From Endozoicomonas sp. 8E (GTDB lineage Bacteria > Pseudomonadota > Gammaproteobacteria > Pseudomonadales > Endozoicomonadaceae), in NCBI RefSeq assembly GCF_032883915.1, contig NZ_CP120717.1, forward strand, positions 3,727,697 to 3,791,696: a stretch of 64,000 nucleotides of DNA, given 5' to 3'. The position numbers and the translations under genes were made by a program. The first letter of the stretch is position 1, and every line of letters begins with the position of its first letter. Shown in pieces: positions 32,829-43,289 of the stretch. The notes under the pieces were generated by a model. It worked only from the letters and a program-made list of their open reading frames with translations. It did no database searches and had not been told where the DNA came from.

Positions 32829-34250
32829 ATGCTGAGTATTTTTGACATTTTCAAGATTGGTATTGGTCCTTCCAGTTCTCACACTGTCGGTCCTATGTGG
32901 GCAGGTCGGCGTTTTTTGTCCGAACTTCATACAAAAAAAATTATCGACAAAGCAGCTACTGTTAAAGTCAAATTGTACGGTTCTCTTGCACTGACAGGCC
33001 ATGGTCACGGCACTGACAAGGCCGCTATGTTGGGTCTGACTGGTTTTCAGCCTGACACTGTTGACCCCGATGAAACCGATAATATCGTCGAAGAAATCAA
33101 ACAAAAGAAGCAAATCAAGCTGGCTGGTCAGCACACCGTCAGTTTTGACTACGACACCCAGATGGCTTTCCATAACGAAACCTGTTTGCCTGAGCATCCC
33201 AATGGCATGCAGATACTGGCCAGAGACAATGATGGTATTGTTATTTATGAGAATACTTACCTGTCCATTGGAGGCGGTTTTATCAAAACTCTGGAAGAGT
33301 TTAGCCAGCCGGAAGTGCCTGCCAATTCCGAAGAAGCCTCTGATAAGATTGAAATCCCCTACCCTTTTCGTTCAGCAGAACAACTGTTAACACTTTGTCG
33401 TGAGAACAACCTTTCCATTGCTCAACTGACCATGGCCAATGAGCTCGCCCGACATAATGACGATGTTCATTCGGTTCATAACAAAATCGACAGCATCTGG
33501 GCTGTTATGAAAGCCTGCATTGATCGCGGACTGTCCAAGGAAGGTCATTTGCCAGTCAGTGGTGTTAAACGAAGAGCTGCTAATATGCACAAACACTTGC
33601 TGGCAAATCCTGAAGCGATGCTGAGCGACCATTTTGCCATTATGGATTGGGTTACCCTGTTTGCCATGTCTGTCAATGAAGAAAATGCCTGTGGTGGCCG
33701 GGTAGTCACCGCACCTACCAACGGTGCTGCCGGTGTTATCCCGGCAGTACTGGCCTATTACACTCGATTTATCTCTCGTAATAATACCCAGGGCATCCGT
33801 GACTTTATTGCCACCGCCGCAGCCATCGGCTCACTGATTAAAATGAATGCTTCTATATCGGGCGCAGAAGCAGGCTGCCAGGCAGAGGTGGGATCTGCCT
33901 GTTCCATGGCCGCCGCGGCACTGGTTGCTGTTCAGGGCGGAACCATTGAGCAGGTGGAAAATGCCGCAGAAATCGGCATGGAACATCATCTAGGCATGAC
34001 CTGTGACCCTATTGCCGGTCTGGTCCAGATCCCCTGCATCGAGCGAAATGGTATGGCGGCTATCAAGGCAATTACTGCTGCACGTCTGGCTATGCGTGGT
34101 GACGGTACTCACGCAGTATCACTCGATAGCTGCATCGAAACCATGTATCGAACCGGTCTTGATCTGCAGGCCAAATATCGTGAAACCTCACTGGGAGGAC
34201 TGGCTATATACGCCAGGGAAGTGAAAGAATATAACGCGATTGTCGCTTGA
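32829..34250 (+). CDS. sdaA: L-serine ammonia-lyase (iron-sulfur dependent)
   Basis: 473 residues. Converts L-serine to pyruvate and ammonia with a 4Fe-4S cluster. It begins [20 protein letters not shown] as in E. coli SdaA/SdaB. The alpha domain includes [17 protein letters not shown] and the cluster cysteines in [33 protein letters not shown]. The beta domain occupies about residues 1-180 ([20 protein letters not shown]). The start is fixed by family alignment; no good ribosome site precedes ATG 32829 (only AAAGCGG), so initiation may be weak or structured. The 290-bp gap upstream has nothing else recognisable. It is convergent with the cyo operon. Confidence 0.94.
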   Translation: MLSIFDIFKIGIGPSSSHTVGPMWAGRRFLSELHTKKIIDKAATVKVKLYGSLALTGHGHGTDKAAMLGLTGFQPDTVDPDETDNIVEEIKQKKQIKLAGQHTVSFDYDTQMAFHNETCLPEHPNGMQILARDNDGIVIYENTYLSIGGGFIKTLEEFSQPEVPANSEEASDKIEIPYPFRSAEQLLTLCRENNLSIAQLTMANELARHNDDVHSVHNKIDSIWAVMKACIDRGLSKEGHLPVSGVKRRAANMHKHLLANPEAMLSDHFAIMDWVTLFAMSVNEENACGGRVVTAPTNGAAGVIPAVLAYYTRFISRNNTQGIRDFIATAAAIGSLIKMNASISGAEAGCQAEVGSACSMAAAALVAVQGGTIEQVENAAEIGMEHHLGMTCDPIAGLVQIPCIERNGMAAIKAITAARLAMRGDGTHAVSLDSCIETMYRTGLDLQAKYRETSLGGLAIYAREVKEYNAIVA

Positions 34251-34294
34251 CTCTTAAGGCAGCAGCCTAATAAATCGCTGTTGCCTTCTACCAC

Positions 34295-34597
34295 TCACAT
34301 CATTCTGAAGTTCAGATCAAACAGTATCCAGACAGTCCCACCCACCATAATGAAAATCAGAACTCCGGCAAAAAACAGCGCTGTCAGATAGTCCCTGCCT
34401 GTATGCCTGAGGCCGATGTTTAAAAAAAAGCGTAAGTGAACCAGAGCCTGAATCAAAGCACACAGAGCAATAATGGCAAACAGTATTTTGGCCGGGAAAG
34501 CTGAGGACCAGACGACCCAGAAAGGGATCACCGTCAGAACGATCGCCAGAACGAACCCTGTAAGATAGTCTTTCAGGCTATGTTCATGTGCTTGCAC
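34295..34597 (-). CDS. cyoD: Cytochrome bo3 ubiquinol oxidase subunit IV
   Basis: 100 residues with three membrane spans. It starts AHEHSLKDYLTGFVLAIVLT and has CALIQALVHLRFFLNIG, matching the CyoD family. This small subunit helps assemble the CuB site and stabilise the complex. It is the last gene of the visible cyo operon, 9 bp after cyoC. The heme O synthase gene cyoE that normally follows is absent; sdaA comes next on the other strand. Confidence 0.93.
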   Translation of the reverse strand: MQAHEHSLKDYLTGFVLAIVLTVIPFWVVWSSAFPAKILFAIIALCALIQALVHLRFFLNIGLRHTGRDYLTALFFAGVLIFIMVGGTVWILFDLNFRMM

Positions 34598-34606
34598 GGC
34601 TCCCTC

Positions 34607-35209
34607 CTATATGAACACCGGCAGGTAAACGACAGAAAAGATCCCGATCCAGACAATATCCAGAAAATGCCAGAACAGACCAAGACGAAACAACCTGGAG
34701 CAGACCTGAGGCGTCAGCCCTTTCATAAAAACCTGCAAAACCATCATCAGGATGCCGAGCATGCCAATACTCACATGGATGCCATGGGTAGCAACCAGTG
34801 TAAAAAAAGACGACAAGTAACCACTGGCTTGTGGCCCAGCTCCCTCTCTGATCATTTCTGCAAATTCGGCGATTTCCAGAGAAACAAAGGAGACACCAAA
34901 AACGAGGGTAATGATTAACCAAAGCATCACAGTCGGTAGTTTTTTATTCATAGCTGCCAACCAGGCAAAACCAAATGTGACACTGGAGATCAACAGGCAG
35001 GCAGTCTCAAGAGAAACATGTTTGAGATCAAAGAGATTTATGGGCTCAGGGCCGTTGGCAGTATTTCTGAACATACTGACATAGGTAGCAAAAAGCAGCG
35101 CGAAGATAATCGCATCCGTCATCAAGTAGAGCCAGAAACCGAATTCCCGGTTATCAAGGCATTCTTCAAGATGCTCAGCCATGACTTGTTGGAGCCTATT
35201 ATGACTCAT
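34607..35209 (-). CDS. cyoC: Cytochrome bo3 ubiquinol oxidase subunit III
   Basis: 200 residues, five spans, of the heme-copper oxidase subunit III family. Visible markers are [30 protein letters not shown] (with the conserved glutamate), [18 protein letters not shown] and [20 protein letters not shown]. It stabilises the oxidase core. The start overlaps the cyoB stop by 4 bp. Confidence 0.95.
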   Translation of the reverse strand: MSHNRLQQVMAEHLEECLDNREFGFWLYLMTDAIIFALLFATYVSMFRNTANGPEPINLFDLKHVSLETACLLISSVTFGFAWLAAMNKKLPTVMLWLIITLVFGVSFVSLEIAEFAEMIREGAGPQASGYLSSFFTLVATHGIHVSIGMLGILMMVLQVFMKGLTPQVCSRLFRLGLFWHFLDIVWIGIFSVVYLPVFI

Positions 35210-37206
35210 GCAGGCGCTCCTCTGGCTGAGAGACCTTCAACGGATATCAACTGAGCTTTACGTTTACTTTCAATCGCCATGATGGCTTCTGGCGTGATGA
35301 TCTCCTCTCCATGATCATTGCAACTTCTGACGATAACCACTGCCATAGCACTAACCATAGCGAGGATAGCCAGCCACCAGAGGTACCAGACGAAAGCAAA
35401 CCCTACTAAAAAACCGCACAGACCGATCAAAACGCCGGCTGCGGTATTAGCAGGCATTATGATCGGCTCATATTGATCAGGAAAATCATAGGCCTCCCCC
35501 TTTTTTTTCATTTCCCAGAAGGCATCAACGGAATTAACTTCGGGAATCACAGCAAAGTTATAGGGTGCTGCCGGTGAGGAGGTGGCCCACTCAAGGGTTC
35601 TGCCATTCCATGGATCACCGGTTAGATCCCGATGTTCATTACGGTTTTTAATACTGACGTAAAACTGCATAAAGACACTGAAAACGCCAACCAGTACAAC
35701 ACATGCCCCTGCAAAGGCTACCAGCAGAAAAGGTTGCCAATCAGGGTGAGTGTACTGTTCAAGCCTTCTTGTCATACCCAGAAGCCCAAGGGCGTAGAGT
35801 GGCATAAAGGCGAGATAGAAACCGATCAACCAGCAGGAAAACACCATCTTGCCCCAAAACTCATTGAGCCTGAAGCCAAAGACCTTGGGGAACCAAAACT
35901 GAGTGCCTGCAAAGTAACCAAACAAGGCGCCGGGTATCAGCATGTTATGAAAGTGCGCTACTAAAAAGGTGGTATTATGCATCTGGTAGTCTACCGGAGG
36001 AATTGCCAGTAAGACTCCGGTAATACCCCCTATTACAAAGGTAATAATAAAACCGATGGTAAACAGCATAGCGGGATGAAAAGCAATCCGCCCCCTGACC
36101 ATAGTAAAGAGCCAGTCAAATATTTTAACGCCTGTGGGAACAGCAATAATCATCGTGGCAATACCAAATATGGCGTTAACGTTTGGACTGGAGCCCATAG
36201 TAAAGAAATGATGCAACCATACTGTGAACGACAACAGTCCAATAGCCATGGTGGCATAGACTAACGAACGATAACCAAACAGCCTTTTCCGGGAAAACAC
36301 AGCGGTCACTTCAGAGAATACTCCGAAAGCAGGCAGAATCAGAATGTAGACTTCAGGGTGTCCCCAAATCCAGATCAGATTGGCAAAGTTCATCATATTG
36401 CCGCCCAGCTCATTGGTAAAAAAGTGCATCCCCACTGTCCTGTCCAGCCCCAGCAGAGCCGCCACTACGGTCAGGGCAGGAAAAGCAAACGCCATCAGGA
36501 TACTGGTGCAAAGTGTGGTCCAGACAAACAACGGCATCTGCATCAATTTCATGCCAGGAGCCCGACATCTTAAGATGGTTGTTATAAAGTTAATTCCTGT
36601 CATGGTACTGCCCACACCACTGACCAGCAGCGCCCAGATCCAGTAATCCACACCAACCCCCGGACTGAAACCAATACCTGAATAAGGTGGATACCCGGTC
36701 CAACCCGCTGTTGAGAACTTGCCCAGAACCAGAGAAATACCCACCAGCCCGGCACCTGCAGCAGTCAGCCATAAACTGACCGAATTCATGAAGGGAAAAG
36801 CCACATCTCTGGCGCCAAGCTGCTGCGGAACAACGATATTGATCAGGCCAGTCAGAAACGGCATGGCCATAAAGAAGACCATGATAGTGCCATGGGAAGT
36901 AAAAATCTGTTCAAAATGCTCCGGCGGCAAATATCCTTCATTATTCAGGGCAATCGCTTGCTGAGCCCGCATCATAATGGCATCAATAAAACCCCGGACA
37001 AGCATGACCAGTGCCAGCATGATATACATAACGCCGATTCGCTTATGATCGACACTGGTCAGCCATTCTTCCCACAAATATCGCCACTTGCCTGCCCAGG
37101 TCACTACCAGAGCCGTCAAAAGCACAATCAGTACGGTAACAAGAGCACCTCCCATAGCGACCCAGCTATAGAACGGCAGTGCATCAATGGTCAATCTGCC
37201 TAACAT
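35206..37206 (-). CDS. cyoB: Cytochrome bo3 ubiquinol oxidase subunit I
   Basis: 666 residues, about 15 spans, the catalytic subunit that reduces O2 to water and pumps protons. Heme and CuB ligands can be seen in [20 protein letters not shown] leading to [14 protein letters not shown] (His-Glu and the cross-linked Tyr), LHHFFTMG (paired His) and [11 protein letters not shown] (heme His ligands). [16 protein letters not shown] carries the low-spin heme His. The length matches E. coli CyoB (663). It is 3 bp downstream of cyoA and overlaps cyoC. Confidence 0.96.
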   Translation of the reverse strand: MLGRLTIDALPFYSWVAMGGALVTVLIVLLTALVVTWAGKWRYLWEEWLTSVDHKRIGVMYIMLALVMLVRGFIDAIMMRAQQAIALNNEGYLPPEHFEQIFTSHGTIMVFFMAMPFLTGLINIVVPQQLGARDVAFPFMNSVSLWLTAAGAGLVGISLVLGKFSTAGWTGYPPYSGIGFSPGVGVDYWIWALLVSGVGSTMTGINFITTILRCRAPGMKLMQMPLFVWTTLCTSILMAFAFPALTVVAALLGLDRTVGMHFFTNELGGNMMNFANLIWIWGHPEVYILILPAFGVFSEVTAVFSRKRLFGYRSLVYATMAIGLLSFTVWLHHFFTMGSSPNVNAIFGIATMIIAVPTGVKIFDWLFTMVRGRIAFHPAMLFTIGFIITFVIGGITGVLLAIPPVDYQMHNTTFLVAHFHNMLIPGALFGYFAGTQFWFPKVFGFRLNEFWGKMVFSCWLIGFYLAFMPLYALGLLGMTRRLEQYTHPDWQPFLLVAFAGACVVLVGVFSVFMQFYVSIKNRNEHRDLTGDPWNGRTLEWATSSPAAPYNFAVIPEVNSVDAFWEMKKKGEAYDFPDQYEPIIMPANTAAGVLIGLCGFLVGFAFVWYLWWLAILAMVSAMAVVIVRSCNDHGEEIITPEAIMAIESKRKAQLISVEGLSARGAPA

Positions 37207-37209
37207 GGC

Positions 37210-38103
37210 TTACTCCAGACTTCCGGTTTTTTGCAGGGGTAAGGCACCGCTTGCTCCGGTGTATTTAGCAATGATTCGACTGAATAGCTCCGGTTCAACC
37301 CAGGAGTAATACTCTACCGGGTACTTTGTTGCCGGCCTGAGGAGCTTCTGATAACTCATTGAGTCCAGTCGTTTATTCGCTTTTTTGACGTTATCGAGCC
37401 ATCGTGCAAAGTCATTTTCAGAGAGTAATTGAACCTCAAACACCATATGAGGAAAGCCCCTGCCACTGAACTGGGTATTTCTTCCAGTACAGCGACCTGG
37501 CTCGAAGGCTTCGAGGTTCAGATGAGTGGTCATTCCAGCCATGGCATAAATTTGGCCACCCAGCGCAGGGATGATGAAAGATGTCATGACAGTGTCTGAA
37601 GTAATTTCAATATTAACGGGCCTGCCACTGGGAAAAGCCAGTTCATTGACTACCGCTACTTGCTGGTCCGGGTAGATAAAAAGCCACTTCCAGTTCTGTG
37701 CCACTGCCTGAACCCTGAACGTTTTCTCATCACTGACCAGAGGTTTATAGGGGTCGAGTCGGTAGGTGTAAATCACAACAAGAACACCGATCACAACGAT
37801 AATGACCAGTGGACCGGCCCAGATAAACAGTTCAACGAAAATGGATTTGTGCCAGTCTGGCCTATAGGCCCCTTTGCCATTGGCTCGATAACGCCAGCAT
37901 GACCAGAAAGTGATCAGGTAAACGGGCAGCAAAGTAAAAAGCATGATGGCTGTCGCGAGGAATAACAGATCCCGCTCGGTTTCAGCAACCGGCCCTTTTG
38001 GATAAAGAATGGGAGATGACTGCATGCTGCAGCCAGAAATCAGAAGAAGCGCTAACAGAACAGTTAGCCATTTTGACAAAGATACGGTAAGGACGGACTT
38101 CAT
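37210..38103 (-). CDS. cyoA: Cytochrome bo3 ubiquinol oxidase subunit II
   Basis: 297 residues. The signal ends in a lipobox, LLISGC with lipidated C25, then two spans (about 45-70 and 90-112) and a periplasmic cupredoxin domain (FRVQAVAQNWKWLFIYPDQQ, VNIEITSDTVMTSFIIPALG). The CuA-binding cysteines of cytochrome c oxidases are missing, as expected for a quinol oxidase. It is the first gene of cyoABCD. The 354-bp gap upstream (38104-38457) is shared with a divergent gene and contains the promoters; I see no clear FNR or ArcA box by eye. Confidence 0.95.
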   Translation of the reverse strand: MKSVLTVSLSKWLTVLLALLLISGCSMQSSPILYPKGPVAETERDLLFLATAIMLFTLLPVYLITFWSCWRYRANGKGAYRPDWHKSIFVELFIWAGPLVIIVVIGVLVVIYTYRLDPYKPLVSDEKTFRVQAVAQNWKWLFIYPDQQVAVVNELAFPSGRPVNIEITSDTVMTSFIIPALGGQIYAMAGMTTHLNLEAFEPGRCTGRNTQFSGRGFPHMVFEVQLLSENDFARWLDNVKKANKRLDSMSYQKLLRPATKYPVEYYSWVEPELFSRIIAKYTGASGALPLQKTGSLE

Positions 38104-38457
38104 GAAAGAGTGCCACTGTCACAGGGAACTGATGAGAAAAACCCGTTTCAGCCTCAATACAGCGTAGATCAAAACTGGAAACAATGAACTGAACTGGCAG
38201 TAATTTTGTCAAGTTAACCTTAAGTCTAATCGATCAAGGTCGTATACTGCCCAGGGAGTCCTCTCCACTATTCTGAGTGCAAACATAGTAGTGATTCATT
38301 GAATGGAGGGACCAAAGGAGACGAGGAAGCTATTGCTTATGAATCAACCGGCCGAATGATAACCAACTGGTTAACTGAACTTACGAAACAGGACCGAAAC
38401 AGCATTAAATAACTCTACAATCAAACAGAGATTAAAACGAACAGGGAGGTATCGTTT
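38104..38457. other. Divergent promoter region between cyoA and the 138-aa gene
   Basis: No convincing coding frame. The right end carries an excellent ribosome site GGGAGGT (38443-38449) for the gene at 38458. The short stretch CGATCAAGGTCGTATACTG (38230-38248) might hold the promoter, but I cannot assign boxes with confidence. Confidence 0.4.
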
Positions 38458-38874
38458 ATGAAAGTAGAAGGACAACAACCCTATGGAAGACCGTATCAGC
38501 CTGAGACTGACAACCTTCCGCAAACCGCCAGTGGTCGTACCTGTAATCGGGACGTTGAATCCAGATCAAGTCTGGACAGCCTGCTTTACATACTGGCGGA
38601 GTTTCTTGAAGACGTGGCTCTGGAGTTTAAGCCTATCAGCAACTACCTGTGCAAGGTGTTAACACTTGAGAACTTTATGAAAGCTGCCAATAATCTCAGA
38701 CACGAGGCAGAACAGGCCAGCATTGATGTCAAGATGAAAAGCACGAACTCAAAATTCAAGCACTTTCAATTGAAAGCAAGCAAAGAGATGAAGGAGTTCA
38801 GGCACGATGTCAAAAACCGATGGTCAGAACTCAGGGACGACTTTAAGACAGGGTGGAAAAAACTGAGCAAGTGA
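38458..38874 (+). CDS. Small protein of unknown function (138 aa)
   Basis: Not recognised. ATG 38458 follows a very strong ribosome site (GGGAGGTATCGTTT). The first 35 residues are polar and probably disordered (GQQPYGRPYQPETDNLPQTA). The middle (SLDSLLYILAEFLEDVALEF) is an acidic amphipathic helix. The last 70 residues are a highly charged Lys/Glu helical region (FKHFQLKASKEMKEFRHDV, WSELRDDFKTGWKKLSK) that may be a coiled coil. There is no signal peptide or transmembrane span. It is monocistronic with its own hairpin terminator, so it is likely expressed well. It could be a cytoplasmic accessory or a small secreted protein; I cannot say which. Confidence 0.7.
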   Translation: MKVEGQQPYGRPYQPETDNLPQTASGRTCNRDVESRSSLDSLLYILAEFLEDVALEFKPISNYLCKVLTLENFMKAANNLRHEAEQASIDVKMKSTNSKFKHFQLKASKEMKEFRHDVKNRWSELRDDFKTGWKKLSK

Positions 38875-38876
38875 CA

Positions 38877-38914
38877 GTTGGGAGCTGGAACTTGGATTAA
38901 GCTCCAGCTCCAAC
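38877..38914 (+). terminator. Hairpin after the 138-aa gene
   Basis: GGAGCTGGA (38881-38889) pairs with TCCAGCTCC (38903-38911), extended by TTG / CAA with one unpaired base. It lies between convergent genes and probably also serves htpG, which stops at 38920. There is no long T-run. Confidence 0.6.
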
Positions 38915-38919
38915 ATCTA

Positions 38920-40833
38920 TCAGCCTGCCATTTCTAACAGGAGTTTGTTCAAACGCTGAACGTAGCTGGCAGGATCATCCAGCTGGCCACCTGCAGCCAA
39001 GTTGGCCTGATCAAAGACCACACGACACAGATCAGCAAAACGATCTTCATCTGCTTCCTGGTCCAGACGGGTAATCAGAGGGTGCTCTGGATTGATCTCA
39101 AAGATAGGCTTGGATTCAGGCATGGCCTGTCCCGCAGCTTCCATGATCTTACGCATTTGGGCGCCCATATCGTGGTCACCTACGACCAGACAGGCGGGTG
39201 AATCCGTCAGACGGTGCGTTACACGGACTTCTTCAACCTGGTCCGCCAGGGCATCCTTAATGCGCTTGAGCAGATCTTCTTTCTCTTTGGCACTTTCTTC
39301 CAGGGCTTTCTTGTCACCTTCATCGTCCAGCTGACCCAGATCCAGGTCACCACGGGCGATGTCAGCAAACTGTTTGCCATCGAATTCGTTCAGGTGGGAC
39401 ATCAGCCACTCATCGACACGGTCGCTCAGCAGAAGAACTTCGATCCCCTTCTTCCTGAACACTTCCAGGTGAGGACTGTTAGCCGCCGCATTGTGGGTTT
39501 CTGCAGTGATGTAGTAGATCTTGTCCTGACCTTCCTTCATTCTGGAAACATAGCCTTCCAGAGACTGATCCTGATCAGTGCCCTTGCTCTCGGTAGAAGC
39601 AAAACGCAGCAGTTTGGCAACTTTCTCACGGTTTGCGAAGTCCTCGGCAGGGCCTTCTTTTAATACCTGACCAAACTCTTTCCAGAACTCTGCATACTGC
39701 TTTTCTTCCTTCTTGGCCATTTTTTCCAGCATGTCCAGAACACGCTTGGTCAATGCGGCTTTCATGCCGTCGACAGCGGGGTCTTTCTGAAGGATTTCAC
39801 GGGATACGTTCAAAGAGAGATCGTTAGAATCCACCACACCCTTAATGAAACGCAGGTACATGGGCAGGAATTCATCGGCCTGATCCATGATGAAAACGCG
39901 CTGAACGTAGAGTTTCAGGCCTTTCTGCATATCACGATTATAAAGATCGAAGGGAGCTTTGGCAGGAATGAACAAAAGGCTGTTGTATTCCAGCTTGCCT
40001 TCAACACGGTTATGACTCCACTTTATGGGGTCAGCAAAGTCATGGCTGATGTGTTTGTAGAACTCTTTGTACTCTTCATCAGTAATATCAGAACGGGAGC
40101 GAGTCCAGAGTGCCTTGGCGGTATTAACTGTTTCCCACTCAGGCGCCTTGTCTTCGTGCTTTTCCTCTTCTTCTGAAGGCATCTCCTGCTTGACCATAAG
40201 AATCGGCATGGAGATATGGTCAGAATACTTGCGAACAATGTTGCGTAGACGCCAGCCGTCAGCAAACTCTTCGGCATCGTCCTTCAGGTGCAAGATGATG
40301 GAGGTGCCACGTTTTTCCTTGCTGATCCCTTCAACGGTGAATTCACCGGAGCCGTCGGATACCCAACGGACGGCTTGCTCAGCGGGTGCATCTGCCTTGC
40401 GGGTTTCAACGGTGACCTTGTCAGCGACAATAAAGGCAGAGTAGAAACCGACGCCGAACTGACCAATCAGCTGGGAGTCTTTCTTCTGGTCACCGGTCAG
40501 CTGTTGCAGGAAGTCAGCGGTGCCGGACTTGGCAATGGTACCCAAGTGAGCAATAACATCCTCACGGTTCATACCAATGCCGTTATCAGCGACGGTGACG
40601 GTTTTTGCTCCCTTGTCAAAATCAACACGGATATCCAGATTGGGATCGCTTTCCAGCAGACCATCATTATGCAACGCTTCAAAGCGCAGTTTGTCAGCAG
40701 CATCTGAAGCGTTAGAGATCAACTCCCGCAAAAAGATTTCGCGGTTGGAGTACAGGGAGTGGATCATGAGGTGAAGAAGTTGCTTGACCTCGGTTTGGAA
40801 ACCCAGTGTTTCTTTTTTGGCTTCGACAGTCAT
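38920..40833 (-). CDS. htpG: Molecular chaperone HtpG (Hsp90)
   Basis: 637 residues, the usual bacterial Hsp90 length. The ATP-binding GHKL domain shows [40 protein letters not shown] and [15 protein letters not shown]. The middle domain has [20 protein letters not shown], the catalytic-arginine region [10 protein letters not shown], and the C-terminal dimerisation domain follows. It is an ATP-dependent chaperone in the cytoplasm. It stands alone; I see no clear heat-shock promoter in the 150 bp upstream. Confidence 0.97.
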   Translation of the reverse strand: MTVEAKKETLGFQTEVKQLLHLMIHSLYSNREIFLRELISNASDAADKLRFEALHNDGLLESDPNLDIRVDFDKGAKTVTVADNGIGMNREDVIAHLGTIAKSGTADFLQQLTGDQKKDSQLIGQFGVGFYSAFIVADKVTVETRKADAPAEQAVRWVSDGSGEFTVEGISKEKRGTSIILHLKDDAEEFADGWRLRNIVRKYSDHISMPILMVKQEMPSEEEEKHEDKAPEWETVNTAKALWTRSRSDITDEEYKEFYKHISHDFADPIKWSHNRVEGKLEYNSLLFIPAKAPFDLYNRDMQKGLKLYVQRVFIMDQADEFLPMYLRFIKGVVDSNDLSLNVSREILQKDPAVDGMKAALTKRVLDMLEKMAKKEEKQYAEFWKEFGQVLKEGPAEDFANREKVAKLLRFASTESKGTDQDQSLEGYVSRMKEGQDKIYYITAETHNAAANSPHLEVFRKKGIEVLLLSDRVDEWLMSHLNEFDGKQFADIARGDLDLGQLDDEGDKKALEESAKEKEDLLKRIKDALADQVEEVRVTHRLTDSPACLVVGDHDMGAQMRKIMEAAGQAMPESKPIFEINPEHPLITRLDQEADEDRFADLCRVVFDQANLAAGGQLDDPASYVQRLNKLLLEMAG

Positions 40834-40986
40834 TTGACCCTCTACATTGTTTTCTGGCAGTGGCCGTCGTTCAGAACCTTCTCCTGAGCGATCAGCCTGA
40901 TCATAAATTGCTTTGAAACTAATGTGGGGACAGGCTTTTTGATTTCAAGGCAGAATTCGAGAATTTTATGAATATTCTTTTGCCTG

Positions 40987-41697
40987 CTACTCCTTTGCAT
41001 TATCAGAGAGCGTATCAAGGACTTTGGAATGAAACTCCCGACGGTACAGAATGACCACCACCATGACCGTGCTGATGATAAAGAGAGACGGATGAATAAA
41101 CCAGGACAATGTGGCCAGAGAAAAATAGTAGGCTCGCAGGCCGTAGTTAAAGTGATTGGCGGCCAGCGTCATGATAAAGCCGACCTTGTCCGCAAATACT
41201 TTCTGTTCCGTTTTATTACCACTGATATCCTGCATCAGGGGGGCACTCCCCATAAGAACACAGGTAAAGTTGTAGAGCCTGAGACTCCAGGTGAACTCAA
41301 AGAAGGTATACACAAATATAACCAGCATGACCAATACCTTGAGTTCCCAGAGTTCACGGGTATTGGTCGTCACAAAAGGCATAGCCGACAGAACGCCGAC
41401 GGCTTCTTCTGATGCTGCGATTCCGGTGACCAGACCCGCCATGACCAGAATACTGGTGGAAGCGAAGAAACTGACAGATGCCCGAAGGCTGGCGAGCAGA
41501 CTGGCATCGGCTATTCGGTTATCCCTGCCAAGCAGCCGATACATCCAGTCTCGTCTATAGAGTGCCAGTACGCTGGCCAGACATGCCGTCGCCTGCCCCC
41601 TTCGATAGGCAAAAATGGTATAGCCTACCCATAATAAAATCAGTGACAGGAGTGCCAGCCAGTCAAACCAGGAGGCAATCCCAGATAGATTGACCAT
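40987..41697 (-). CDS. DUF599 family inner-membrane protein
   Basis: 236 residues with about four to five membrane spans. The family pattern is visible: DWLALLSLILLWVGYTIFAY, LYRRDWMYRLLGRDNRIADA, LRASVSFFASTSILVMAG, VFVYTFFEFTWSLRLYNF and AANHFNYGLRAYYFSLATLSW. The conserved basic loop and histidine/asparagine suggest a buried functional site, but no role is known to me. It is monocistronic and divergent from the 132-aa membrane gene across a 319-bp gap that holds nothing else I can name. Confidence 0.85.
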   Translation of the reverse strand: MVNLSGIASWFDWLALLSLILLWVGYTIFAYRRGQATACLASVLALYRRDWMYRLLGRDNRIADASLLASLRASVSFFASTSILVMAGLVTGIAASEEAVGVLSAMPFVTTNTRELWELKVLVMLVIFVYTFFEFTWSLRLYNFTCVLMGSAPLMQDISGNKTEQKVFADKVGFIMTLAANHFNYGLRAYYFSLATLSWFIHPSLFIISTVMVVVILYRREFHSKVLDTLSDNAKE

Positions 41698-42016
41698 AGC
41701 GTCCGTCCTCTTGGGTTATTGTTGTCATTCGATAAAGCGGTTTTTTCTATCTACCCCGATAGCCATGACTGCGAAGGCAATACCTGCAACAGGCCGGGAA
41801 AAGATCAAATTGTCAAAAACATATGTTAAAGTGGCCTCAAGTTAAGACTCTGGATTGCTTCAGGCGTTATATTCACGGGTTAACACCTGCATCAATATAG
41901 ACTATTGTTTCAGTTTTAATCGGCCGACATCCCGGGATCGACCACCTGAATTTTCTTATCGGCTATTTTCACTCCAGCTCTTGCTTAACCCGGTGCCATC
42001 GTCAACAGGAGAAAGG

Positions 42017-42415
42017 ATGACAAGTTCGCAATTTATTTTAGGCTGGACAATTTACCTGGCAGGTGCAATGGGTTGTCTGGTGTCCCTTATTATGATCACC
42101 GGAAGACTGTCTGCGCGCCTGAAGTGGGTACTGCGTCTTGTAGCTGCCGCCCTGCTTTGTACACCCTGGTGGATAACCAGGGGCTCTGATCTGTTGTCTC
42201 CCGCGCTGTTTACAATGATATACGATGGCATGACCCACGGTTTTGAAGCCATGTCCAGAACAGGAATGATCATTGTGTTCACCACTGGATTTGCGGCCCT
42301 GATTGCCTTTATCCTGCCTCTAAAGAAGACAAAGACAGACAAGAAAAAAACTGGGCAGGCACCGAAACCCTCTGGCAGCGAGATACGATCCAAAAGGCAA
42401 GAACCCACCTGCTGA
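42017..42415 (+). CDS. Small inner-membrane protein (132 aa), unrecognised
   Basis: I choose ATG 42017 because AGGAG (42007-42011) precedes it by 5 nt; the longer upstream extension has no such site. The protein has three apparent spans (FILGWTIYLAGAMGCLVSLI, WVLRLVAAALLCTPWWI and IIVFTTGFAALIAFILPL) and a lysine-rich cytoplasmic tail. This resembles the short conserved membrane proteins of unknown function often found in marine gammaproteobacteria, but I cannot name a family. It is followed after 59 bp by the amidotransferase gene on the same strand. Confidence 0.8.
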   Translation: MTSSQFILGWTIYLAGAMGCLVSLIMITGRLSARLKWVLRLVAAALLCTPWWITRGSDLLSPALFTMIYDGMTHGFEAMSRTGMIIVFTTGFAALIAFILPLKKTKTDKKKTGQAPKPSGSEIRSKRQEPTC

Positions 42416-42474
42416 TAATTTCGTGAACCATCGGAACAAACAATGCCAAGAAACAATACTAACGGACAGTTGAG

Positions 42475-43251
42475 ATGTGTGAACTGCTGGGCATGAGCGC
42501 CAACACACCGACCGACATTTGCTTCAGCTTCAGTGGTTTGATGCAGAGAGGCGGACGCACCGGTCCCCACAGTGATGGCTGGGGTATCGTCTTTTATGAA
42601 GGAGCGGGTGTGCGTGAATTTCGCGACCCCCATCCAAGCTGTGAGTCAGAAATCGCCAGACTGGTCAGGAATTATCCAATCAAGAGCGATATTGTGATCA
42701 GCCATATCCGTCAGGCAAATGCCGGACGGGTTTCTCTGGAAAACACCCACCCTTTTACCCGGGAGTTTTGGGGACGAAACTGGACCTTTGCCCACAATGG
42801 CCAGCTTAAGGGTATCAAGAAAAAACCGCTTTGCTATTACCGTCCGGTGGGCACCACTGACAGCGAATATGCTTTCTGCTGGTTAATGTGCCAGCTCAGG
42901 GAACGCTTTCCTAAACCCCCCGCCCGAGCTGCAACCCTGCACCGCTATATCCATAAGCTGGCGTTGGAATTAAGAGAGATGGGGGTGTTCAATATGTTAT
43001 TAACGGATTCAAAACATCTTTATTGCTTCTGCACGACCAAACTAAGCTGGATTACCCGAAAAGCACCTTTTGAAAAAGCGACTCTGAAGGATGATTCATT
43101 GAGTGTTGATTTTAAGCAGGTGACAACAAAAAACGATATTGTCACCGTAGTCGCCACCGAGCCTCTGACCACCAATGAGAGCTGGAACATTATGAAGTCC
43201 GGAGAATTTATTGCATTCCGGGAAGGCCAGCTTCACTACCACCATGAGTGA
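42475..43251 (+). CDS. Class II glutamine amidotransferase (YafJ-like)
   Basis: 258 residues of the N-terminal nucleophile GATase-2 fold. The initiator Met is followed by Cys2 ([20 protein letters not shown]), the expected nucleophile. Further signatures are [38 protein letters not shown] and [13 protein letters not shown]. It would hydrolyse glutamine or a related amide; the physiological acceptor for YafJ proteins is not settled. It has no synthetase domain attached. It converges with the potassium-channel gene, 38 bp apart. Confidence 0.92.
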   Translation: MCELLGMSANTPTDICFSFSGLMQRGGRTGPHSDGWGIVFYEGAGVREFRDPHPSCESEIARLVRNYPIKSDIVISHIRQANAGRVSLENTHPFTREFWGRNWTFAHNGQLKGIKKKPLCYYRPVGTTDSEYAFCWLMCQLRERFPKPPARAATLHRYIHKLALELREMGVFNMLLTDSKHLYCFCTTKLSWITRKAPFEKATLKDDSLSVDFKQVTTKNDIVTVVATEPLTTNESWNIMKSGEFIAFREGQLHYHHE

Positions 43252-43289
43252 AAAATTAACCGGGATGCCTTAAATCCCTGACCATTTAA

